Of a stretch of DNA of 48,900 nucleotides, positions 25,392-34,692 are shown one piece after another (the first letter of the stretch is position 1; each line of letters starts with the position of its first letter). The position numbers and the translations under genes were made by a program. Origin of the DNA: Candidatus Acidiferrales bacterium (GTDB lineage Bacteria; Acidobacteriota; Terriglobia; Acidiferrales; UBA7541); NCBI GenBank assembly GCA_030037775.1, contig JASHQB010000306.1, forward strand, positions 1-48,900, in the 5' to 3' direction. The notes beneath the pieces are model-generated. The model made no database searches. It worked only from the letters and a program-made list of their open reading frames with translations, and was not told the DNA's origin.

Positions 25392-25853
25392 ATGAAAAGG
25401 CCGGCTCACCAATCGAAAGTGACGACGGTTTGCGGCATTGCTCTGCTTTCCTTTGCCGTTGGCTCTCTGCTTACTGCCGGCCTGATGCACGTGCATCAAG
25501 TCCGGGCCGATAGCAATCGCATCTTCGAGCTTCGCGTTTACCATGCATTGCCGGGCAAATTGCCCGCGCTGGAGGCGCGGTTTGGCGACACGACTTCGAA
25601 GCTGCTCGCAAAACACAATCTGAACGTCGTGGGTTACTGGACAGTGCCGCAGGACCCTTCTCCGTTTTGGAACGACACTTTCATTTTCATGTTGGCTCAC
25701 TCGAATTTGGACGAAGCAAAAGAGAATTGGGCCGCCTTTGACGCCGACCCAGCCTTTCAGGACGACGTGCTCAAACCCGAGAAAACGGACCCGACCGTGA
25801 CAAAGATAGAGCGGACATATATGCGACCGACCGATTTTTCGCCCATGAAATAG
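25392..25853 (+). CDS. Membrane-anchored or exported NIPSNAP-family protein
   Basis: This 153-residue protein has a hydrophobic N-terminal segment (about residues 12-33), then a NIPSNAP-type ferredoxin-like domain: RIFELRVYHALPGKLPALEARFGD, VGYWTVPQD and WAAFDADPAF, ending with IERTYMRPTDFSPM. Bacterial NIPSNAP domains are small dimeric alpha/beta barrels with little assigned function. GAAGAG precedes the ATG. It lies 84 bp after the anti-sigma factor and may belong to the sigma regulon. Confidence 0.82.
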   Translation: MKRPAHQSKVTTVCGIALLSFAVGSLLTAGLMHVHQVRADSNRIFELRVYHALPGKLPALEARFGDTTSKLLAKHNLNVVGYWTVPQDPSPFWNDTFIFMLAHSNLDEAKENWAAFDADPAFQDDVLKPEKTDPTVTKIERTYMRPTDFSPMK

Positions 25854-25933
25854 CGCGAATTTGATAAGATTCCATCGTCTGGAGGTACATTCCACGCGAT
25901 GGGAACCCAGCAACAATGCTAAAGGGAGGAACT

Positions 25934-26281
25934 ATGAAAAAGCTGTCGAATGTGCTCGGCCTTGCCGCCGCGCTGCTGTTCACCGTGGGGCTGGCCTCCA
26001 ACGCCAGCGCCAAGGCTCACACCTACACCGGCTGGATCAGTGACAGCTCTTGTGGCGCGAAGGGCATGAGTGCGGACCACAAGGATTGTGCCATGAAGTG
26101 CGTTAAGGAAAAGGGTGCCTCATACGTCTTCGTCAGTTCGAAGACAAAAAAGGTCTACGCCATCCAGAACCAGGACGCCGTTACCGATGCCGACCTCGGC
26201 GGCGAAGTTACGCTGACCGGCGCCATCAACGCCGACGGCTCCATCAAGGCAGATTCCATCACTCCCAAGTCCGGAATGTGA
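25934..26281 (+). CDS. Small secreted protein, DUF5818-like
   Basis: This protein of about 115 residues has a clear signal peptide (about 1-25, ending NASA). The mature part is HTYTGWISDSSCGAKG, then HKDCAMKCVKEKGASYVFVSSKTKKVYAIQNQD and a beta-rich end (GGEVTLTGAINADGSIKADSI). Three conserved-looking Cys may form a disulfide or metal site. Small proteins of this pattern recur in Acidobacteriota. A strong AAGGGAGGA site precedes ATG 25934. A terminator follows at 26305-26347. Function unknown. Confidence 0.75.
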   Translation: MKKLSNVLGLAAALLFTVGLASNASAKAHTYTGWISDSSCGAKGMSADHKDCAMKCVKEKGASYVFVSSKTKKVYAIQNQDAVTDADLGGEVTLTGAINADGSIKADSITPKSGM

Positions 26282-26304
26282 TTCCCACTCACCATTTTTC
26301 TTCC

Positions 26305-26347
26305 GGGCGCGGCCACTTTGCACTTCGAAGCTGCCGCGCCCTTTTTT
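26305..26347 (+). terminator. Rho-independent terminator after the DUF5818-like gene
   Basis: GGGCGCGGC (26305-26313) and GCCGCGCCC (26333-26341) form a perfect 9-bp GC stem around a 19-base loop, followed directly by six T (26342-26347). It ends the ECF/anti-sigma/NIPSNAP/DUF5818 block and stands opposite the end of the convergent AHSA1 gene. Confidence 0.85.
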
Positions 26348-26425
26348 CATCTTGGGGAGTTCAATCTCATCCGCCTCGAGACGAACAGTTGAAGTCGCCA
26401 TTGCGACCTCCTCAGGCTTCCACGT

Positions 26426-26920
26426 TCACTTCTCGACGAATTTCTGCAGCTGCTGGACCACCATCGGCCAGCCGCTGCTGTAGCCCTTGCGCGCGGCTTC
26501 TTCGCCAGCGAGCCCGCTGTGGGTGACTTTCACCAGAGTGGCGTTTCCGGCGGGCGTGAGGTCCCAGCGCACGACCGTCGGATGCTTGGGGTCGGCATGG
26601 CCGCTCGAAAGCCAACTGTAAATCAGCAGCCGCGGCGGGACGCATTCGAGGATTTCTCCCTGTGTTTCGTATCTGTCCGGTCCGGCGGCAGGTTTCTGCC
26701 GTGGGCCTGAGACCATGCGCCATTTGCCGCCGGCGCGGGCGTCCATTTCCCACACTTTGACCTCCCACGCATCGTTGCCCCACCATCGCATCAGTTCGTC
26801 GGAACGCGTGAGAGCCTGAAAGACGCGTTCCGGCGGGGCCGCGATTTCAATTTCGCAAGTGATCGCGTCGGAGTCCGGAGAAACGACCGATTTCACTGCG
26901 GCGCTGCCTTGATCGGACAT
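26426..26920 (-). CDS. SRPBCC/AHSA1-family protein
   Basis: This protein of about 164 residues is of the START-like helix-grip fold. The family marks IEIAAPPERVFQALT, ELMRWWGND, GGKWRMV and a C-terminal VVQQLQKFVE helix are all seen. Such domains bind hydrophobic ligands or, in AHSA1, Hsp90; small bacterial ones are mostly unassigned. GGGAG lies before ATG 26920; the frame continues upstream without a better start. It follows an ArsR gene by 16 bp, a very common pairing in which the ArsR protein is thought to control the SRPBCC gene. Confidence 0.88.
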   Translation of the reverse strand: MSDQGSAAVKSVVSPDSDAITCEIEIAAPPERVFQALTRSDELMRWWGNDAWEVKVWEMDARAGGKWRMVSGPRQKPAAGPDRYETQGEILECVPPRLLIYSWLSSGHADPKHPTVVRWDLTPAGNATLVKVTHSGLAGEEAARKGYSSGWPMVVQQLQKFVEK

Positions 26921-26936
26921 TGGAATTCTCCCTTTT

Positions 26937-27326
26937 TTAGATTCGCTTACGCGCGCGGGCTTTACGCCTGGCACGCGCAGCCGTTTTTTCGTTCTGGTAT
27001 TCGGATTCGACGAACCTTTTCAAGCTAGCAAGATTGGCGCTCCAGAAGGAACGGTAGCGCTCAAGCCAGGAGTCGACAGCCTTCAAAGGATCAGGATTGA
27101 GGCTGTAGAGACGCAGGCGACCGAGACGGCGCTGCTCGACGAGGCGAGCGCGGCGGAGCAGGCGCAAGTGTTTGGAGATGGCAGGCCGGGAGACGGGAAA
27201 AGCATGGGCGATTTGGCCAGCCGAGAGACTGCCGGCGCGGAGCAGGTCGAGGACGGCGCGACGGGTCGGGTCGGCGAGGGCGGCGAATGCTGCTGCGCCA
27301 TTATATGTAGCCAATCGGTTACGCAT
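26937..27326 (-). CDS. ArsR-family transcriptional regulator
   Basis: This 129-residue winged-helix repressor has AFAALADPTRRAVLDLLRAGSLSAGQIAHAFPVSRPAISKHLRLLRRARLVEQRRLGR, the canonical ArsR DNA-binding domain, then an aromatic helix and a very basic C-terminal tail (KTAARARRKARARKR). No metal-binding Cys pair is seen, so it is unlikely to be a metal sensor. The ATG at 27326 lies eight bases after the -10 element, and there is no ribosome site, so the mRNA is probably leaderless. It probably represses itself and the downstream SRPBCC gene. Confidence 0.9.
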   Translation of the reverse strand: MRNRLATYNGAAAFAALADPTRRAVLDLLRAGSLSAGQIAHAFPVSRPAISKHLRLLRRARLVEQRRLGRLRLYSLNPDPLKAVDSWLERYRSFWSANLASLKRFVESEYQNEKTAARARRKARARKRI

Positions 27327-27334
27327 AATGTGTA

Positions 27335-27363
27335 ACTATACGGTTTCGCATTTATGATGTCAA
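27335..27363 (-). promoter_or_regulatory. Near-consensus promoter of arsR-AHSA1, predicted leaderless
   Basis: TTGACA (27363-27358), a 17-base spacer and TATAGT (27340-27335) on the minus strand. The ATG of the ArsR gene follows after eight bases, so transcription should begin at or next to the start codon. Confidence 0.75.
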
Positions 27364-27390
27364 GGATTTTCACAAGCGAGAGGAACACCG

Positions 27391-28665
<1,275 letters not shown>

Positions 28666-28670
28666 TTAGC

Positions 28671-28699
28671 AGCATACCCCACCAAAAACGTTTCACCAA
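28671..28699 (-). promoter_or_regulatory. Candidate promoter of serS, predicted leaderless
   Basis: TTGGTG (28699-28694), a 17-base spacer and TATGCT (28676-28671) on the minus strand, with the serS ATG eight bases further. Each hexamer is only a partial match, but the spacing repeats that of the arsR promoter. Confidence 0.45.
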
Positions 28700-28792
28700 C
28701 GCCCTCGTGCGGCACGTTGCTTTGTCGGGCGACTCGCTGTATTTTCCTGAGAAATCCAGGCGCGCACGAGAAACCACTGCGAGGTCATTTCA

Positions 28793-29428
28793 ATGGGAAA
28801 AGCAGCCGCGAAGACCGAATCGCTCTACAGCGTGAGCTCCGGCGTGGCCATGTTCCAGAACTGGGTCGCCGGCCTGAAAAGCAAGACCGGCCGTTCGCTT
28901 GAGGAGTGGCTTGCGCTGGTCAAGAAAGAGGGTCCCAAGGACGAAAAGAGCCGCCGCGATTGGCTCAGGAAAAAACACAAATTCAATAGATATCACTCCG
29001 GATGGATCGCCGAGCGTGCGGAGGGGAAAGGCGGCAACCACGACAATCCGCAAAGCTATCTGAGGGCCGCCGTGCAATACGTCGAAGAGCAATACTCCGG
29101 CGCCAAGCAGAATCTGCGCCCCATCTATGACCATCTGCTCGCGCTCGGCCGCTCCCTCGGAACGGACGTGAAGGCCTGCCCTTGCAAAACCATCGTGCCG
29201 CTCTATCGCCAGCACGTCTTTGCACAGATTAAGCCCAGCACGAACTCGCGCGTCGATTTGGGGCTGTCGCTCACGCACTACAAAGGCAAGCTGCCCAAAC
29301 GGATCATCGACACCGGCGGCGCAGCCAAAAAAGACCGCATCACCCACCGCATCGAGCTGAAAAATGTTTCCGAAATTGATGCCGAAGTGAAATCCTGGTT
29401 CAAGACCGCCTACGACCTCGACGCCTAG
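28793..29428 (+). CDS. DUF4287/DUF5655 domain protein
   Basis: This 211-residue soluble protein has an N-terminal segment (about 1-75, with FQNWVAGLKSKTGRSLEEWLALVKKEGPKD and KKHKFNRYHSGWIAE) that matches the DUF4287 pattern. The C-terminal half (about 85-205, with LGTDVKACPCKTIVPLYRQHVFAQIKP and DLGLSL) matches DUF5655, a small fold often listed as predicted transport- or nuclease-like without proof. GAGGT lies eight bases before the ATG. The gap after it (29429-29663) shows nothing firm. Function unknown. Confidence 0.8.
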   Translation: MGKAAAKTESLYSVSSGVAMFQNWVAGLKSKTGRSLEEWLALVKKEGPKDEKSRRDWLRKKHKFNRYHSGWIAERAEGKGGNHDNPQSYLRAAVQYVEEQYSGAKQNLRPIYDHLLALGRSLGTDVKACPCKTIVPLYRQHVFAQIKPSTNSRVDLGLSLTHYKGKLPKRIIDTGGAAKKDRITHRIELKNVSEIDAEVKSWFKTAYDLDA

Positions 29429-29663
29429 CTCCGCGCGCAGGATATTTCATCACGCCTGGCGTCAAGTTTGCACCGAAGTCGACACAGGCCATTCGTGCTT
29501 CATCAAAGTATCAATCTCGCGCACGTCGCTCACGCCGCGTGCAGAGAATCACGCTTGCCCTCACAAAGATGACCGGGCGAGGCAAGCCCGCGCGATGAGG
29601 ATAGGATATGATGAAAAAGGGATTTGACGGCGGCTAGAAATAAAAGATTGAGGAAAACGGACG

Positions 29664-30959
29664 ATGAAGAAGGGCACAGCTTATATCGTTAGCGCTGCGA
29701 GGACTCCGATCGGCAAATTCGGCGGAGCCTTGGCGGAATTCACCGGACCCGATTTGGGCGTGATCGCCGTTCGCGCCGCGCTGGAACACGCCTTTGGCGC
29801 GCCACTGCCGCCAGAAGGCGAGCCGGGGTTCGGCGGCACAATCGAAGACAGCATCAAAGGTGCACTCAATGGCGCACCGCAAAAACCCGGAAACGAAATT
29901 CGCTGGCACGTGGACGAATTGATTTTTGGCAATGCGCGGCCTGCGGGCGTGGGCCCGAATCCTGCCCGGCAAATCGCCTGGCGCTCCGGGCTGGGCGACG
30001 ACGTGCCGGCGTATACCGTCAACATGGCCTGCGCTTCCGGCCTGCGTGCGATTCTTCTCGGGTGGCAGCAGATTCTGCTCGGCGAGGCGCAAGTTGTCGT
30101 TGCCGGCGGCGCGGAGTCCATGTCTAAGGTGCCCTATCTCGTCGACGCGCGTTGGGGCATGAAACTCGGCAATCAGCCGCTTGTCGACGCAATGTATCGC
30201 GACGGATTCTTGTGCCCCATTTCGAAAATGATCATGGGCGAGACGGCCGAGGTGCTCGCCACGCAGTACAGAATTTCGCGCGAAGAGCAGGACGAATTCG
30301 CTCTTGAAAGCCATCGCCGCGCCGTGCGCGCGCAGCGGGAGTGCCGCTTCAGCCGTGAGATTTCACCCATCGAAGTGAAGGACAAAAAAGGCAACGTGAC
30401 GCGTGTCGACAAAGACGAGCACGTGCGCGCCGACGTGACGCTCGAAAAACTGGCGAAGCTCCCTCCGGTTTTCAGCACGAGTGGAACCGTGACCGCGGGA
30501 AACGCCAGCGGCATCACCGACGGCGCTTCCGCCGCGGTGCTCGCGAGTGAAGAAAAAGTGCGCGAACTGAATTTGAAACCGCTCGCACGAATCGTGGACG
30601 CGACGATTGCCGCAGTTGACCCGCGCGTGATGGGCATTGGTCCCGTGCCGGCGGTGCGAAAATTGCTCGCGCGCACCGGAACGAAGCTCGAGGATTACGG
30701 CGCGATTGAATTGAACGAAGCCTTCGCCGCCCAGGTGCTCGCCTGCGACCGCGATCTGCATTTTCCGCGGGCGACGCTGAATCCCAACGGCGGAGCCATC
30801 GCGCTGGGGCATCCGATTGCATGCACCGGCGCGCGCATCACGACGACGCTGCTACACGAATTGCGGCGCGAAGAAAATCGCGCCGCGGGAAACCGGGGGC
30901 TGGCCACACTGTGCGTTTCCGGCGGGCTGGGCGTAGCGCTGGAAATCGAAACGGTCTGA
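29664..30959 (+). CDS. Thiolase family protein (acetyl-CoA acyltransferase)
   Basis: This 431-residue thiolase shows the nucleophilic Cys in [12 protein letters not shown], the [11 protein letters not shown] loop, [12 protein letters not shown], the His of [20 protein letters not shown] and the second Cys in [15 protein letters not shown]. It either condenses two acetyl-CoA or cleaves 3-ketoacyl-CoA. It is longer than usual (about 390) because of an insertion near residues 45-80, around [22 protein letters not shown] precedes the ATG. There are no beta-oxidation genes beside it. It converges on rplI with a terminator between. Confidence 0.9.
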   Translation: MKKGTAYIVSAARTPIGKFGGALAEFTGPDLGVIAVRAALEHAFGAPLPPEGEPGFGGTIEDSIKGALNGAPQKPGNEIRWHVDELIFGNARPAGVGPNPARQIAWRSGLGDDVPAYTVNMACASGLRAILLGWQQILLGEAQVVVAGGAESMSKVPYLVDARWGMKLGNQPLVDAMYRDGFLCPISKMIMGETAEVLATQYRISREEQDEFALESHRRAVRAQRECRFSREISPIEVKDKKGNVTRVDKDEHVRADVTLEKLAKLPPVFSTSGTVTAGNASGITDGASAAVLASEEKVRELNLKPLARIVDATIAAVDPRVMGIGPVPAVRKLLARTGTKLEDYGAIELNEAFAAQVLACDRDLHFPRATLNPNGGAIALGHPIACTGARITTTLLHELRREENRAAGNRGLATLCVSGGLGVALEIETV

Positions 30960-30986
30960 GCAAGCCTTCAGGCGTTCGCAGAAGCG

Positions 30987-31022
30987 AAAAAAAAACGGAC
31001 GGCCCGTAGAAGCGGCCGCCCG
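30987..31022 (-). terminator. Rho-independent terminator of the rplI operon
   Basis: On the minus strand a 9-bp GC stem (31022-31014 with 31004-30996, one G-U pair) around a nine-base loop is followed by nine T (30995-30987). It lies 22 bases after the rplI stop. On the plus strand only a weak T-rich stretch follows, so it mainly ends the ribosomal operon. Confidence 0.88.
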
Positions 31023-31044
31023 GGTTGGTTTGTGCAAACGAAGG

Positions 31045-31491
31045 CTAGGATTCGCGGTCGACGGTGAGCGTCACCGTTGCGGTGACGTCGCGATAAAGCT
31101 TCAGCGTGATCGGATATTCTCCGACCAGCTTGATCGGATCGTTCAGCTGGATTTTCCGCTTGTCGATTTCGTAACCCTGCGCCTTGAGCGCTTCGGCGAT
31201 ATCCGCGGTTGTGACCGAGCCGAAAAGCTGGTCGTTTTCACCCGCCTTGCGCGAAAGCTTGAGCGTGACGGAGGCGAGCAGTGCGGCCTGCTGCTGCGCG
31301 CTCTCGCGCTCGGTGGCTTCTTTCTTCGCGAACGCCGCGCGCATTTTTTCCAGGCGCTTCATGTTCGAGGCGTTGGCGGGAACGGCCAGCTTCTGCGGCA
31401 GCAAATAATTGCGCGCGTAGCCTTCTTTCACGGTCACCACCTGGCCGCGGGTGCCCAGCTTTTCAACGTCTTCCTGCAAAATGATTTCCAT
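31045..31491 (-). CDS. rplI: 50S ribosomal protein L9
   Basis: This protein of 148 residues begins MEIILQEDVEKLGTRGQVVTVKEGYARNYLLP, the conserved N-terminal domain that binds 23S rRNA, then a long linking helix (about 45-75) and the C-terminal domain with LFGSVTTADIAEALKAQGYEIDKRKI. The frame is open upstream; ATG 31491 is chosen from the family N-terminus. It is the last gene before the terminator. Confidence 0.96.
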   Translation of the reverse strand: MEIILQEDVEKLGTRGQVVTVKEGYARNYLLPQKLAVPANASNMKRLEKMRAAFAKKEATERESAQQQAALLASVTLKLSRKAGENDQLFGSVTTADIAEALKAQGYEIDKRKIQLNDPIKLVGEYPITLKLYRDVTATVTLTVDRES

Positions 31492-31529
31492 GGCTTTATC
31501 CTCAAAACTTTTTGACTCCCAGGCGCGAG

Positions 31530-31886
31530 CTACAGCTCTGTGGCGAACGGCAGCAGAGCGATATTCTGTGCGCGCTTGATGGCTACGGTGAGCCATCGCT
31601 GGTGCCGCGCGCACGTGCCGGTGATGCGCCGCGGAAGAATCTTTCCGCGCTCCTGCAAGAAGGACTGCAGGATTTCCGGCTTCTTGTAATCGATCAGGTC
31701 CACTTTGTCGACACAGAAGCGGCAAACTTTCTTCTTGCGCACGTAGTTGCGCTTGCCGCGGCGATGCGGGCCGGCGGGCCTGCCGCCCGGTCCGGATGGC
31801 CCTCCCGAGGGTCTTCCGCCGGGCGAAGAAGAATGCTGCGATGGCGGATGCGAATGCGGCGCTGGTGCTGGTGTTTCTTCAGGCAT
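31530..31886 (-). CDS. rpsR: 30S ribosomal protein S18 with a long N-terminal extension
   Basis: This 118-residue S18 has the core [59 protein letters not shown] in residues about 48-118. The C-x-x-C pair suggests the zinc-binding form. About 45 residues precede the core and are rich in Pro, Gly, Ser and His; S18 is usually near 75 residues, so this extension is unusual. It begins 11 bp after rpsF, as normal. The extension may bind rRNA or metal; that is speculation. Confidence 0.93.
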   Translation of the reverse strand: MPEETPAPAPHSHPPSQHSSSPGGRPSGGPSGPGGRPAGPHRRGKRNYVRKKKVCRFCVDKVDLIDYKKPEILQSFLQERGKILPRRITGTCARHQRWLTVAIKRAQNIALLPFATEL

Positions 31887-31897
31887 CGATTTTCTCC

Positions 31898-32326
31898 CTA
31901 TCCTCTGGCCGCGGCCTGCTCAGGGGCAGGAGGCGCGGCGCCCGGCGTTGCCGGCGCGACTGCCGTCTTGCGCGGACGGCGCGCGGCTCGCCGCTCACGA
32001 CGCCTGGCGAATTTCTGCTGGCGCTTGATTTCCTCGTCCAGGCGGATGGTCAGGTATTTCACCACGGCGTCGGAAACGCGCAAGCGGCGCTCCAATTCCT
32101 TTAGCAATTCGCCATGGCTGGAACGCAGCAGCATGTAAACGAAAAATCCTTCGCGCAACCTTTTCACGCGATAGGCCAGGCGGCGCGTGCCCCACTTTTC
32201 CACTTTTTCCACCTTGGCCTGCTTTTCCTCGGCGGCATGCTGGAGCGTGGCGATCAATTTGTCGATCTCCGGCTCCGGCGTGTCCGGCCGGCAAATGAAG
32301 ATCAGGTCGTAAAGTCTTTCTTCCAT
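31898..32326 (-). CDS. rpsF: 30S ribosomal protein S6 with a basic C-terminal tail
   Basis: This 142-residue S6 has the core [20 protein letters not shown]...[26 protein letters not shown]...[18 protein letters not shown] (residues 5-98). After it comes a tail of over 40 residues, first Arg-rich and then Ala/Pro-rich. S6 tails vary between bacteria. S6 pairs with S18, whose gene follows directly and has an extension at its other end. Confidence 0.95.
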   Translation of the reverse strand: MEERLYDLIFICRPDTPEPEIDKLIATLQHAAEEKQAKVEKVEKWGTRRLAYRVKRLREGFFVYMLLRSSHGELLKELERRLRVSDAVVKYLTIRLDEEIKRQQKFARRRERRAARRPRKTAVAPATPGAAPPAPEQAAARG

Positions 32327-32350
32327 ATTTCCTCTTTTCCCTTCGCTACC

Positions 32351-32950
32351 TCAGCAACTTGTTTCTTCCTCACCTTCAGACGGCGTGTCGCGGCGATTGA
32401 AACGCGACATCGCGCGGCTCGCGCCCTCGGTGACGATCGTCTCGATCGCGTCCGCGGCGGTGTCAATCATCTTCGCCGCAGCCTCGCGAACGTCCTTGCC
32501 CATCGGCGCCAGATCGTAAGCTGCCAAATCCCTCACCGGAAATTCCGGCCGAATGCCCAATCGAACTCGTAGAAAGTGATCGGTCCCGAGCGCCCCGATC
32601 ACTGACTTCAGACCGTTATGCCCGCCAGCGCTGCCGCGTTCGCGAATGCGGATCGCGCCCCACGGCAAAGCCACTTCGTCGCTGATGATGATGGCCTGCG
32701 ACGGATCGACCTCGTAGCGCTCGATCAAATCGCTCACGGCATGGCCGCTGGCGTTCATGAACGTCTGCGGCTTTGCCAACGCCACATCGTGGCCGTCGAT
32801 TCGGCCCAGGCCGACATAAGACTGCGCTTCCGGCCGCGTGACGTGAATGCCAAACCGTTCCGCCAGCAAATCAATTACATGAAAACCGAGGTTATGCGGC
32901 GTCCAGGTATACTCGCGACCGGGATTGCCAAGGCCCACGATAATTCGCAT
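32351..32950 (-). CDS. pth: Peptidyl-tRNA hydrolase
   Basis: This 199-residue enzyme releases tRNA from stalled peptidyl-tRNA. Its marks are GLGNPGREYTWTPHNLGF with the catalytic His, KPQTFMNASG with the substrate-binding Asn, the IISDEVALPWGAIRIRERGSAGGHNGLKS segment and FLRVRLGIRP. The length is normal. It lies between rplY and rpsF, a conserved order in many bacteria (there often with ychF, which is absent here). Confidence 0.95.
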   Translation of the reverse strand: MRIIVGLGNPGREYTWTPHNLGFHVIDLLAERFGIHVTRPEAQSYVGLGRIDGHDVALAKPQTFMNASGHAVSDLIERYEVDPSQAIIISDEVALPWGAIRIRERGSAGGHNGLKSVIGALGTDHFLRVRLGIRPEFPVRDLAAYDLAPMGKDVREAAAKMIDTAADAIETIVTEGASRAMSRFNRRDTPSEGEEETSC

Positions 32951-32988
32951 TCAAGCATCCCCGCGCGCGAACATCCCAGGTGCGTGCG

Positions 32989-33711
32989 TTACTTTTCCTT
33001 GCCCTTCTTTTCCTTTTCGGGCTTCTCCGCTTCCGCACCCTCTTCGCCTTCCTCGACTTCCTTCTTGCCCTTCTTGATCACTTCGGGCTCCGCCGGTGCC
33101 GCTTCCGTGGCCACCGCGGCCGCTTCCGGCGCGGCGACCTCCTCTTCCTTCTTCAGCACAACCACGTGGGCCAAAACGCGCTGCGGATCGGTGACCAGCT
33201 TGATTTTGTTCGGATCAATCGGCAGGTCGGCGGCGCGCAACTGCTTGCCGATGGTCAAGCCGCTGACGTCGACTTTGAACTCCTCGGGAATGTCCGCCGG
33301 CAGGCACTCCAGTTCCACTTCGCGTGTGACCATTTCAAAAATTCCACCTTGCAGCTTCACGCCCTCGGGCTCGCCGAACGTGTGCACCGGCACCTTGACG
33401 CGCATGCGCACGTCCATGGCGATGCGCAGCAGATCCACGTGCAGCAGCGCACCGCTGACCGGATCCACCTGCCAATCCTTGAGCATGGCCCTTTCGTCTT
33501 TGTGCCCGGAAATCTGTACCGTGAAAATCGTGTTATGCCCGGTTTCCGAGCGGAGAATGCGAGCGATCTGGCGCGCATTCACGGCCATGGCGATAGGCTC
33601 ATGCTTGCCGCCGTAAAGCACGGCGGGCACTTGACCGGTGCGGCGCGTGCGCCGGGCAGCATGTTTGCCGCGTTCCTCACGTGGCGCGGCTTCCACAACA
33701 AAAGCTTCCAT
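32989..33711 (-). CDS. rplY: 50S ribosomal protein L25/CTC (long form)
   Basis: This protein of 240 residues has the 5S rRNA-binding L25 domain (about 1-92, with RRTRRTGQVPAVLYGG, HNTIFTVQ and DWQVDPVSGALLHVDL) and the C-terminal TL5/CTC beta domain (about 93-190). A tail of about 45 residues, very rich in Glu, Lys and Ala, follows. GAAGGA lies before ATG 33711; the frame runs further upstream through the prs end without merit. The prs-rplY-pth order is conserved. Confidence 0.94.
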   Translation of the reverse strand: MEAFVVEAAPREERGKHAARRTRRTGQVPAVLYGGKHEPIAMAVNARQIARILRSETGHNTIFTVQISGHKDERAMLKDWQVDPVSGALLHVDLLRIAMDVRMRVKVPVHTFGEPEGVKLQGGIFEMVTREVELECLPADIPEEFKVDVSGLTIGKQLRAADLPIDPNKIKLVTDPQRVLAHVVVLKKEEEVAAPEAAAVATEAAPAEPEVIKKGKKEVEEGEEGAEAEKPEKEKKGKEK

Positions 33712-33730
33712 ACGTCCTTCCTTTGCTCGG

Positions 33731-34675
33731 CTAGATGAACAGCTCGCTAATCGAAGTCTCTTCGTGAATCGAACGGATGCCGCGCGCGAGAAGCTCCGCG
33801 ACGCTGAGCACCTTGATTTTGGAAACGCGCTTGGCCGCATCGGTAAGCGGCACGGAATCGGTGACGACAACTTCCTTGATCGGCGACTTGCAAATGCGCT
33901 CGACCGCGGGGCCAGAAAGAATGGCATGGGTGCATCCGGCGTAGACTTCCGTGGCGCCTTCCTTCAAGAGAGCCTCAGCGGTTTTTACGAGCGTGCCAGC
34001 GGTGTCGATGATGTCGTCAATCACCAGCGCCGGGCGGCCGTTCACTTCGCCGATCAGGTGCATGACTTCGCTGACGTTGACGTCGATGCGGCGCTTGTCG
34101 ACGATGGCCAGCGGCGCGTCCATTCTCTTCGCAAAGAAGCGCGCGCGTTCTACTCCGCCGGCGTCGGGCGAAACTACCGTGGCGTTACGAATGCCGTTGT
34201 TCTGAAAATACTCGACCAGCACCGGAGCGGCGAACAGGTGATCGACAGGCACGTTGAAATATCCCTGGATCTGCGGCGCGTGCAAATCCAGCGTGAGCGC
34301 GCGGCTGGCTCCGGCGGTCTCGAGCAAATCGGCAACGAGCTTCGCGGAAATCGGAACGCGCGGACGATCTTTGCGATCCTGCCGCGCGTAGGCGTAATAC
34401 GGAATCACCGCAGTGACGCGCCAAGCGGAGGCGCGCTTGAACGCGTCGATCATCAGCAGCAGTTCCATCAAATGGAAATCGACAGGCTGGCTGCACGCCT
34501 GCACCACGAAAACGTCCGCGCCGCGCACGTTTTCGAGAATCTGAAAACGCGATTCGCCGTCGCTGAACTGACCGCGCTCGGCGTGTCCGCGAGGAACGCC
34601 CAGATATCTGCAAATGGCCTCGCAGAGAACGGGGTTCGCACTTCCGCTGAAAATTTTCAGCTTATCGGCCGTCAA
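33731..34675 (-). CDS. prs: Ribose-phosphate pyrophosphokinase
   Basis: This 314-residue enzyme makes PRPP from ribose-5-phosphate and ATP, feeding the pyr genes, purH and nadD in this window. Marks are KIFSGSANPVL, the ATP-binding ARQDRKDRPRVPISAKL, LDLHAPQIQGYF and the PRPP loop VIDDIIDTAGT. The start is TTG 34675 with GAGGA upstream. It lies 17 bp after ispE. Confidence 0.95.
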   Translation of the reverse strand: MTADKLKIFSGSANPVLCEAICRYLGVPRGHAERGQFSDGESRFQILENVRGADVFVVQACSQPVDFHLMELLLMIDAFKRASAWRVTAVIPYYAYARQDRKDRPRVPISAKLVADLLETAGASRALTLDLHAPQIQGYFNVPVDHLFAAPVLVEYFQNNGIRNATVVSPDAGGVERARFFAKRMDAPLAIVDKRRIDVNVSEVMHLIGEVNGRPALVIDDIIDTAGTLVKTAEALLKEGATEVYAGCTHAILSGPAVERICKSPIKEVVVTDSVPLTDAAKRVSKIKVLSVAELLARGIRSIHEETSISELFI

Positions 34676-34692
34676 AGAATCCTCGTTTGTGA

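Noticed and set aside
29429-29663. A small RNA or hairpin terminator in the gap before the thiolase gene
   Set aside because: Only a 5-bp stem (CGGGC/GCCCG) without a T-run was found; no convincing promoter or structure.
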